Shown: positions 51,464 through 61,260 of the stretch, one piece after another
Layout: every line of letters begins with the position of its first letter
How positions within the stretch are numbered: the stretch's first letter is position 1
NCBI RefSeq assembly: GCF_902167145.1
Contig: NC_050100.1
Location: 200,731,974-200,795,973 of the forward strand
From: Zea mays
Taxonomy: Eukaryota > Streptophyta > Magnoliopsida > Poales > Poaceae
DNA length: 64,000 nt
Direction: 5' to 3'
Translations under genes and position numbers: made by a program
Notes under the pieces: generated by a model
Databases searched by the model: none
The model's input: the letters and a program-made list of their open reading frames with translations, nothing else
What the model was told of the DNA's origin: nothing

Positions 51464-52145
51464 TGGTGGGGACTTGTTCTCAAATGCTATGAATCAAGAA
51501 CAAGACAACATAAAATGTTAAATATCAAAGCCCTTCGTCCTTCCGATCATTATTTCCCTTCGGATATAATGAATATAGGACGAAGGTCATGAAGGACTTA
51601 CCCTCATGATCATGATAAAGAAATGGAGAATATTCACACAAAGTACAAAGAGTAACATAACTTAGGTAAACATAATTATCAACCTATTTTCATTTATATT
51701 ACTTGTGTAAACAACAATAAATTACAAATGTACCTTCGGCTTGAAGGGATGAGAATACATGCGTGACGCAAAAGTAAATGCCAAGTCAGCGTGAACAGTA
51801 CGGGAATATTGTTCACCTATTTATAGGCACGAGTCGCAGCCCATGCAAAATTACATTAATGCCCTTTACATTTATCAATAATTCTATAGTAAATCTTCGA
51901 GGTCTAACTTGGCTTTTCATCTTTAAGTCGGTTTCCTCTTCCTGCCGTTATGCCGAAGCTCTTCTGCACATAACTTCGTGATCGTCTTATCCTTCATCGT
52001 GATTGCCGTCCCAGTCAAGCTTCGTCTTAACCATGTTCTTGTATACTCACAATCTGACTTCGAAGGTACCTGTTCACATATTTCTCTTGGAAAACATAGT
52101 CAAATTATGTTTTTGAGGACCTTCGGAAGCCGAAGGCCCCCAACA
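51464..52145 (-). repeat. 5' LTR, complete, 682 bp
   Basis: On the minus strand it begins TGTTGGGGGCC and ends CCCCACCA, with TG and CA termini, directly against the primer-binding site. It holds a TATA box and several copies of the short palindrome CTTCGG/CCGAAG typical of these elements. Its outer edge abuts knob satellite at 52,146 (atggtggagacc). Confidence 0.87.
51818..51825 (-). promoter_or_regulatory. LTR TATA box
   Basis: On the minus strand it reads TATAAATA within GCCTATAAATAGGTG, about 320 bp into the LTR. RNA would start about 30 bp further, near 51,790, defining U3 as roughly 52,145-51,790. Confidence 0.7.
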
Positions 52146-52623
52146 ATGGTGGAGACCATTTCTTGGTCGAAAATCCGTAGGTGTTAGCCTTCAGTGTCAT
52201 TGAAAATGGTCGTTCATGGCTATTTTCGACAAAAATTAGGGTTGTGTGGCCATTGATCGTCGACTAGAGGCTCATACACCTCACCCCACATATGTTTCCT
52301 TGTCGTAGATCACATTCTTGAATTTCTAGTGGAGACCATTTCTTGGTCAAAAATCCGTAGGTGTTAGCCTTCGGTATTATTGAAAATGGTCGTTCATGGC
52401 TATTTTCGACAAAAATGGGGGTTGTGTGGCCATTGATCATCGACCAGAGGCTCATACACCTCACCCCACATATGTTTCCTTGCCATAGATCACATTCTTG
52501 GATTTCTGGTGGAGACCATTTCTTGGTCAAAAATTCGTAGGTGTTATCCTCTAGTATTATTGAAAATGGTCGCTCATGGCTATTTTCATAAAAAATGGGG
52601 GTTGTGTGGCCATTTATCATCGA

Positions 52624-55600
52624 CTAGAGGCTCACAAACCTCACCCCACATATGTTTCCTTGCCATAGTTCACATTCTTGGATTTCTGGTGGAGACCATT
52701 TCTTGGTCAAAAACTCGTACGTGTTAGCCTTCGGTATTATTGAAAATGGTCGTTCTTGGCTATTTTTGGCAAAATGGGGGTTGTGTGGCCATTGATCATC
52801 GACCAGAGGCTCGTACACCTCGCCCCACATATGTTTCCTTGCCATTGATCACATTCTTGGATTTCTGGTGGAGACCATTTCTTGGGCAAAAATCCGAATG
52901 TGTTAGCCTTTGGTATTTTTGAAAATGGTCATTCATGGCTATTTTCTACAAAAATGGGGGTTCTGTGGCCATTGATCTTCGACCAGAGGCTCATACACCT
53001 CACTACACATATGTTTCCTTGCCATAGATCACATTCTTGGATTTATGGTGGAAACCATTTCTTGGTCAAAAACCCGTAGGTGTTAGCCTTCAGTGTCATT
53101 GAAAATGGTCGTTCATGGCTATTTTCGACAAAAATTAGGGTTGTGTGGCCATTGATCGTCGACCTGAGGCTCATACACCTCACCCCACATATGTTTCCTT
53201 GCCATAGATCACATTCTTGGATTTCTGGTGGAGACCATTTCTTGGTCAAAAATTCGTAGGTGTTAGCCTCTAGTATTATTGAAAATGGTCGCTCATGGCT
53301 ATTTTCATAAAAAATGGGGGTTGTGTGGCCATTTATCATCGACTAGAGGCTCACAAACCTCACCCCACATATGTTTCCTTGCCATAGATCACATTCTTGG
53401 ATTTCTGGTGGAGACCATTTCTTGGTCAAAAACTCGTACGTGTTAGCCTTCGGTATTATTGAAAATGGTCGTTCTTGGCTATTTTTGGCAAAATGGGGGT
53501 TGTGTGGCCATTGATCATCGACCAGAGGCTCGTACACCTCGCCCCGCATATGTTTCCTTGCCATAGATCACATTCTTGGATTTCTGGTGGAGACCATTTC
53601 TTGGGCAAAAATCCGAATGTGTTAGCCTTTGGTATTTTTGAAAATGGTCATTCATGGCTATTTTCGACAAAAATGGGGGTTCTGTGGCCATTGATCTTCG
53701 ACCAGAGGCTCATACACCTCACTACACATATGTTTCCTTGCCATAGATCACATTCTTGGATTTATGGTGGAAACCATTTCTTGGTCAAAAACCCGTAGGT
53801 GTTAGCCTTCAGTGTCATTGAAAATGGTCGTTCATGGCTATTTTCAACAAAAATTAGGGTTGTGTGGCCATTGATCGTCGACCTGAGGCTCATACACCTC
53901 ACCCCACATATGTTTCCTTGCCGTAGATCACATTCTTGGATTTCTGGTGGAGACCATTTTTTGGTCAAAAATCCGTAGGTGTTAGCCTTCAGTATTATTG
54001 AAAATGGTCGTTCATGGCTATTTTCGACAAAAATGGGGGTTGTGTGGCCATTGATCATCGACCAGAGGCTCATACACCTCACCCCACATATGTTTCCTTG
54101 CCATAGATCACATTCTTGGATTTCTGGTGGAGACCATTTCTTGGTCAAAAATTCGTAGGTGTTAGCCTCTAGTATTATTGAAAATGGTCGCTCATGGCTA
54201 TTTTCATAAAAAATGGGGGTTGTGTGGCCATTTATCATCGACTAGAGGCTCACAAACCTCACCCCACATATGTTTCCTTGCCATAGATCACATTCTTGGA
54301 TTTCTGGTGGAGACCATTTCTTGGTCAAAAACTCGTACGTGTTAGCCTTCGGTATTATTGAAAATGGTCGTTCTTGGCTATTTTTGGCAAAATGGGGGTT
54401 GTGTGGCCATTGATCATCGACCAGAGGCTCGTACACCTCGCCCCACATATGTTTCCTTGCCATAGATCACATTCTTGGATTTCTGGTGGTGACCATTTCT
54501 TGGGCAAAAATCCGAATGTGTTAGCCTTTGGTATTTTTGAAAATGGTCATTCATGGCTATTTTCGACAAAAATGGGGGTTCTGTGGCCATTGATCTTCGA
54601 CCAGAGGCTCATACACCTCACTACACATATGTTTCCTTGCCATAGATCACATTCTTGGATTTATGGTGGAAACCATTTCTTGGTCAAAAACCCGTAGGTG
54701 TTAGCCTTCAGTGTCATTGAAAATGGTCGTTCATGGCTATTTTCGACAAAAATTAGGGTTGTGTGGCCATTGATCGTCGACCTGAGGCTCATACACCTCA
54801 CCCCACATATGTTTCCTTGCCATAGATCACATTCTTGGATTTCTGGTGGAGACCATTTCTTGGTCAAAAATTCGTAGGTGTTAGCCTCTAGTATTATTGA
54901 AAATGGTCGCTCATGGCTATTTTCATAAAAAATGGGGGTTGTGTGGCCATTTATCATCGACTAGAGGCTCACAAACCTCACCCCACTTATGTTTCCTTGC
55001 CATAGATCACATTCTTGGATTTCTGGTGGAGACCATTTCTTGGTCAAAAACTCGTACGTGTTAGCCTTCGGTATTATTGAAAATGGTCGTTCTTGGCTAT
55101 TTTTGGCAAAAAAGGGGTTGTGTGGCCATTGATCATCGACCAGAGGCTCGTACACCTCGCCCCACATATGTTTCCTTGCCATAGATCACATTCTTGGATT
55201 TCTGGTGGAGACCATTTCTTGGGCAAAAATCCGAATGTGTTAGCCTTTGGTATTTTTGAAAATGGTCATTCATGGCTATTTTCGACAAAAATGGGGGTTC
55301 TGTTGCCATTGATCTTCGACCAGAGGCTCATACACCTCACTACACATATGTTTCCTTGCCATAGATCACATTCTTGGATTTATGGTGGAAACCATTTCTT
55401 GGTCAAAAACCCGTAGGTGTTAGCCTTCAGTGTCATTGAAAATGGTCGTTCATGGCTATTTTCAACAAAAATTAGGGTTGTGTGGCCATTGATCGTCGAC
55501 CTGAGGCTCATACACCTCACCCCACATATGTTTCCTTGCCGTAGATCACATTCTTGGATTTCTGGTGGAGACCATTTCTTGGTCAAAAATCCGTAGGTGT

Positions 55601-55859
55601 TAGCCTTCGGTATTATTGAAAATGGTCGTTCATGGCTATTTTCGACAAAAATGGGGGTTGTGTGGCCATTGATCATCGACCAGAGGCTCATACACCTCAC
55701 CCCACATATGTTTCCTTGCCATAGATCACATTCTTGGATTTCTGGTGGAGACCATTTCTTGGTCAAAAATTCGTAGGTGTTAGCCTCTAGTATTATTGAA
55801 AATGGTCGCTCATGGCTATTTTCATAAAAAATGGGGGTTGTGTGGCCATTTATCATCGA
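52624..55859 (-). repeat. Alternating 4-unit and 5-unit higher-order repeats (719 + 899 = 1,618 bp)
   Basis: The same diagnostic monomer ends at 52,624, 53,343, 54,242 and 54,961 and recurs near 55,859, giving spacings 719, 899, 719 and about 898. Positions 53,043-54,238 reappear at 54,661-55,856 with a constant 1,618-bp offset. The 899-bp form contains one extra monomer (at about 53,930-54,110 and 55,550-55,730). Private variants such as cacctcgccccaca and ctatttttggcaaaa are confined to this block. Confidence 0.88.
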
Positions 55860-57360
55860 CTAGAGGCTCATAAACCTCACCCCACATATGTTTCCTTGCC
55901 ATATATCACATTCTTGGATTTCTGGTGGAGACCATTTCTTGGTCAAAAACTCGTACGTGTTAGCCTTCGGTATTATTGAAAATGGTCGTTGATCGCTATT
56001 TTCGACAAAAAATGGGCGTTGTGTGGCCATTGATCAACGACCAGAGGCCCACACACCTCACCCCACATATGTTTCCTTGCCATAGATCACATTCTTGGAT
56101 TTATGGTGGAGACCATTTCTTGGTCAAAAATCCGTAGGTGTTAGCGTTCAGTGTCACTGAAAATGGTCGTTCATGGCTATTTTCGACAAAAAATGGGGTT
56201 TGTGTGGCCATTGATCATCGACCAGAGGCTTGTACACTTCACCCCACATATGTTTTGTTGCCATATATCACATTCTTGGATTTCTGGTGGAGACCATTTC
56301 TTGGTTAAAAATTCGTACGTGTTAGCCTTCGGTATTATTGAAAATGGTCGTTCATGGCTATTATCGACAAAATGGGGGTTGTGTGGCCATTGATCATCGA
56401 CCAGAGGCTCGTACACCTCACCCCACATATGTTTCCTTGCCATAGATCACATTCTTGGATTTCTGGTGGAGACCATTTCTTGGGCAAAAATCCGAATGTG
56501 TTAGCCTTCGGTATTTTTGAAAATGGTCATTCATGGCTATTTTCGACAAAAATGGGGGTTGTGTGGCCATTGATCTTCGACCAGAGGCTCATACACCTCA
56601 CTACACATATGTTTCCTTGTCATAGATCAAATTCTTGGATTTATAGTGGAGACCATTTCTTGGTCAAAAATCCATAGGTATTAGCCTTCAATGTCATTGA
56701 AAATGGTCGTTCATGGCTATTTTCGACAAAAATGGGGGTTGTGTGGCCATTGATCATCGACTAGAGGCTCGTACACTTCACCCCACATATGTTTTCTTGC
56801 CATAGATCACATTCTTGGATTTCTGGTGGAGACCATTTCTTGGTCAAAAATTTGTTGGTGTTAGCCTTTGGTATTATTGAAAATGGTCGTTCATGGCTAT
56901 TTTCGACTGAAATGGGGGTTGTGTGGCCATTTATCATCGACCAGAGGCTCATACACCTCACCCCACATATGTTTCCTTGCCATAGATCACATTCTTGGAT
57001 ATCTGGTGGAGACCATTTCTTGGTCAAAAATCCGTACGTGTTAGCCTTCGGTATTATTGAAAATGGTGATTCATGGCTATTTTCGACAAAAATGGGGGTT
57101 GTGTGGCCATTGATCATCGACCAAAGGCTCGTACACCTCACCCCACATATGCTTCTTTGCCATAGAGCACATTCTTTGATTTCTGGTGGAGACGATTTCT
57201 TGGTCAAAAATTCGAATGTGTTAGCCTTCGGAACTATTGAAAATGGTCGTTCATGGCTATTTTCGACAAAAATGGGGGTTGTGTGGCCATTGATATTGGA
57301 CCCGAGGCTCATACACATCACTACACATATGTTTCCTTGCCATAGATCACATTCTTGGAT

Positions 57361-60060
57361 TTATGGTTGAGACCATTTCTTGGTCAAAAATCCGTAGGTG
57401 TTAGCCTTCAGTGTCATTGAAAATGGTCGTTCATGGTTATTTTCGACAAAAATTAGGGTTGTTTGGCCATTGATCGTCGACCAGAGGCTCATACACCTCA
57501 CCCCACATATGTTTCCTTGCCGTTGAACACATTCTTGGATTTCTGGTGGAGAACATTTCTTGATCAAAAATCCGTAGGTGTTAGCCTTCGGTATTATTGA
57601 AAATGGTCGTTCATGGCTATTTTCGACAAAAATAGGGGTTGTGTGGCCATTGATCATCGACCAGAGGCTCATACACCTCACCCCACAAATGTTTCCTTGC
57701 CATAGATCACATTCTTGGATTTCTGGTGGAGACCATTTCTTGGTCAAAAATCCGTAGGTGTTAGCCTCTAGTATTATTGAAAATGGTCGCTCATGGCTAT
57801 TTTCATAAAAAATGGGGGTTGTGTTGCCATTTATCATCCACTAGAGGCTCATAAACCTCACCCCACATATGTTTCCTTGCCATAGATCACATTCTTGAAT
57901 TTCTGGTGGAGACCATTTCTTGGTCAAAAACTCGTACGTGTTAGCCTTCGGTATTATTGAAAATGGTCGTTCATGGCTATTTTCGGCAAAATGGGGGTTG
58001 TGTGGCCATTGATCAACGACCAGAGGCTCGTACACCTCACCCCACATATGTTTCCTTGCCATAGATCACATTCTTGGATTTCTGGTGGAGACCATTTCTT
58101 GGGCAAAAATCCGAATGTGTTAGCCTTTGGTATTTTTGAAAATGTTCATTCATGGCTATTTTCGACAAAAATGGGGGTTGTGTGGCCATTTATCTTCGAC
58201 CAGAGGCTCATACACCTCACTGCACATATGTTTCTTTGCCATAGATCACATTCTTGGATTTATGGTGGAGACCATTTCTTGGTAAAAAATCCGTAGGTGT
58301 TAGCCTTCAGTGTCATTGAAAATGGTCGTTCATGGCTATTTTCGACAAAAATAAGGGTTGTGTGGCCATTGATCGTCGACCAGAGGCTCATACACCTCAC
58401 CCCACATATGTTTCCTTGCCATAGATCACATTCTTGGATTTCTGGTGGAGACCATTTCTTGTTCAAAAATCCGTAAGTGTTATCCTTCGGTATTATTGAA
58501 AATGGTCGTTCATGGCTATTTTCGACAAAAATGGGGGTTGTGTGGCCATTGATCATCGACCAGAGGCTCATACACCTCACGCCATATATGTTTCCTTGCC
58601 ATAGATCACATTATTGGATTTCTGGTGGAGACCATTTCTTGGTCAAAAATCCATAGGTGTTAGCCTCTAGTATTATTGAAAATGGTCGATCATGGCTATT
58701 TTCATAAAAAATGGGGGTTGTGTGGCCATTTATCATCGACTAGAGGCTCATAAACCTCACCCCACATATGTTTCCTTGCCATAGATCACATTCTTGGATT
58801 TCTGGTGGAGACCATTTCTTGGTAAAAAAACTCGTACGTGTTAGCCTTCGGTATTATTGAAAATGGTCGTTCATGGCTATTTTCGGCAAAATGGGGGTTG
58901 TGTGGCCATTGATCATCGACCAGAGGCTCGTACACCTCACCCCACATATGTTTCCTTGCCATAGATCACATTCATGGATTTCTGGTGGAGACCATTTCTT
59001 GGGCAAAAATCCGAATGTGTAAGCCTTTGGTATTTTTGAAAATGGTCATTCATGGCTATTTTCGAAAAAAATGGGGGTTGTGTGGCCATTGATCTTCGAC
59101 CAGAGGCTCATACACCTCACTACACATATGTTTCCTTGTCATAGATCACATTCTTGGATTTATGGTGGAGACCATTTCTTGGTCAAAAATCTGTAGGTGT
59201 TAGCCTTCAGTGTCATTGAAAATGGTCGTTCATGGCTATTTTCGACAAAAATTAGGGTTGTGTGGCCATTGATCGTCGACCAGAGGCTCATACACCTCAC
59301 CCCACATAAGTTTCCTTGCTGTAGATCACATTCTTGGATTTCTGGTGGAGACCATTTCTTGGTCAAAAATCCGTAGGTGTTAGCCTTCGGTATTATTGAA
59401 AATGGTCGTTCATGGCTATTTTCGACAAAAATGGGGGTTGTGTGGCCATTGATCATCGACCAGAGGCTCATACACCTCACCCCACATATGTTTCCTTGCC
59501 ATAGATCACATTCTTGGATTTCTGGTGGAGACCATTTCTTGGTCAAAAATCCGTAGGTGTTAGCCTCTAGTATTATTGAAAATGGTCGCTCATGGCTATT
59601 TTCATAAAAAATGGGGGTTGTGTGGCCATTTATCATCGACTAGAGGCTCATAAACCTCACCCCACATATGTTTCCTTGCCATAGATCACATTCTTAGATT
59701 TCTGGTGGAGACCATTTCTTGGTCAAAAACTCGTACGTGTTAGCCTTCGGTATTATTGAAAATGGTCGTTCATGGCTATTTTCGGCAAAATGGGGGTTGT
59801 GTGGCCATTGATCATCGAACAGAGGCTCGTACACCTCACCCCACATATTTTTCCTTGCCATAGATCACATTCTTGGATTTCTGGTGGAGATCATTTCTTG
59901 GGCAAAAATCCGAATGTGTTAGCCTTTGGTATTTTTGAAAATGGTCATTCATGGCTATTTTCGACAAAAATGGGGGTTGTGTGGCCATTGATCTTCGACC
60001 AGAGGCTCATACACCTACACATATGTTTCCTTGCCATAGATCACATTCTTGGATTTATGG
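57361..60060 (-). repeat. 5-unit (about 899 bp) higher-order repeats in R3
   Basis: Three copies are marked by equivalent monomers at 57,841, about 58,740 and about 59,639. Each includes the ctattttcataaaaaatggg unit, the ttttcggcaaaatggg unit and the tttttgaaaatggtcatt unit. They are more divergent from each other than the 1,441-bp and 1,256-bp copies elsewhere in the window. Confidence 0.83.
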
Positions 60061-61204
60061 TGGAGACCATTTCTTGGTCAGAAATCCAAAGGTGTTAGCC
60101 TTTAGTGTCATTGAAAATGGTCGTTCATGGCTATTTTCGACAAAAATGGGGGTTGTGTGGCCATTGATCATCGACCAGAGGCTCAAACACCTCACCCCAC
60201 ATATGTTTCCTTGCCATAGATCACATTTTTGGATTTCTGGTGGAGACCATTTCTTTGGCAAAAATCCGAATGTGTTAGCCTTTGGTATTTTTGAAAATGG
60301 TCATTCATGGCTATTTTCGACAAAAATGGGGGTTGTGTTGTCATTGATCTTCGACCAGAGGCTCATACACCTCACTACACATATGTTTCCTTGCCATAGA
60401 TCACATTCTTGGATTTATGGTGGAGACCACTTCTTGGTCAGAAATCCATAGGTGTTAGCCTTTAGTGTCATTGAAAATGGTCGTTCATGGCTATTTTCGA
60501 CAAAAATGGGGGTTGTGTGGCCATTGATCATCGACCAGAGGCTCGTACACTTCACCCCACATATGTTTTCTTTCCATAGATCACATTCTTGGATTTCTGG
60601 AGGAGACCATTCCTTGGTCAAAAATCTGTTGGTGTTAGCCTTCGGTATTATTGAAAATGGTGGTTCATTGCTATTTTCGACTAAAATGGGGGTTGTGTGG
60701 CCATTTATCATCGACCAGAGGCTCGTGCAATTCACCCCACATATGTTTCCTTGCCATAGATCACATTCTTGGATTTCTGGTGGAGACCATTTCTTGGTCA
60801 AAAATCCGTACGTGTTAGCCTTCGGTATTATTGAAAATGGTCGTTCATGGCTATTTTCGACAAAAATGGGGGTTGTGTGGCCAATGATCATCGACCAGAG
60901 GCTCGTACACCACACCACACATATGTTTCCTTGCCATAGATCACATTCTTGGATTTCCGGTGGAGACCATTTATTGGTCAAAAATCTGTACGTGTTAGCC
61001 TTCAGTATTATTGAAAATGGTCATTCATGGCTATTTTCGACAAAAATGGGGGTTGTGTGGCCATTGATCATCGACTAGAGGCTCGTAAACCTCACCCCAC
61101 ATATGTTTCCTTGCCATAGATCACATTCTTTGATTTCTGGTGGAGACAATTTCTTGGTCAAAAATCTGAATGTTTTATCCTTCGGTACTATTGAAAATGG
61201 TCGT

Positions 61205-61260
61205 TCATGGCTATTTATCGACCAGAGGCTCACAAACCCCATTTTTGTCGAAAATAGCCA
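61205..61260. other. Orientation switch R3/F3 with microhomology and a deletion
   Basis: Reverse sequence catggctattt skips to atcgaccagaggctcacaaacc and then becomes forward sequence ccatttttgtcgaaaatagcc. The bases cacaaacc occur in reverse monomers (ggctcacaaacctcacc, as near 52,632) and in forward monomers (ccacacaaaccccattt, as near 19,042), so about 8 bp of microhomology spans the join. A second event removed about 37 bp just before it. Confidence 0.85.

Larger units (their letters stand above)
45340..52145 (-). mobile_element. Non-autonomous Ty3/gypsy-type LTR retrotransposon, 3' LTR truncated
   Basis: Transcribed on the minus strand, the element has a full 5' LTR (52,145-51,464), primer-binding site, gag, a 64-bp tandem repeat, an antisense accessory gene, a polypurine tract and a 47-bp remnant of the 3' LTR. 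The two LTR ends share 46 of 47 bases (gtcaaattacg against gtcaaattatg) and end in the canonical TGTTGGGGG. No frame resembling protease, reverse transcriptase, RNase H or integrase lies between gag and the polypurine tract, so it would depend on another element for mobility. A complete copy would be about 7.4 kb. Size and gag-only content recall the maize cinful-zeon group; this assignment is tentative. No target-site duplication can be scored because the left end is gone. Confidence 0.9.
52146..61228 (-). repeat. knob180 satellite array, reverse-oriented block R3
   Basis: About 50 monomers in reverse orientation, opposite to block F2 on the other side of the retrotransposon. Subregions: 52.2-55.9 kb alternating 4- and 5-unit repeats; 55.99-57.36 kb units resembling 34.4-35.7 kb; 57.4-60.0 kb 5-unit repeats; 60.0-61.2 kb units resembling 37.3-38.2 kb. 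The sequence before 61,228 loses about 37 bp in one unit. No gene is present. Confidence 0.93.

Noticed and set aside
45340..52145. Dating the insertion from LTR divergence
   Set aside because: Only 47 bp of the 3' LTR remain, with one difference from the 5' LTR; far too short for an age estimate.
45335..52150. Target-site duplication flanking the retrotransposon
   Set aside because: The left end is truncated inside the LTR, so flanks ttttcaata and atggt are unrelated and of opposite satellite orientation.
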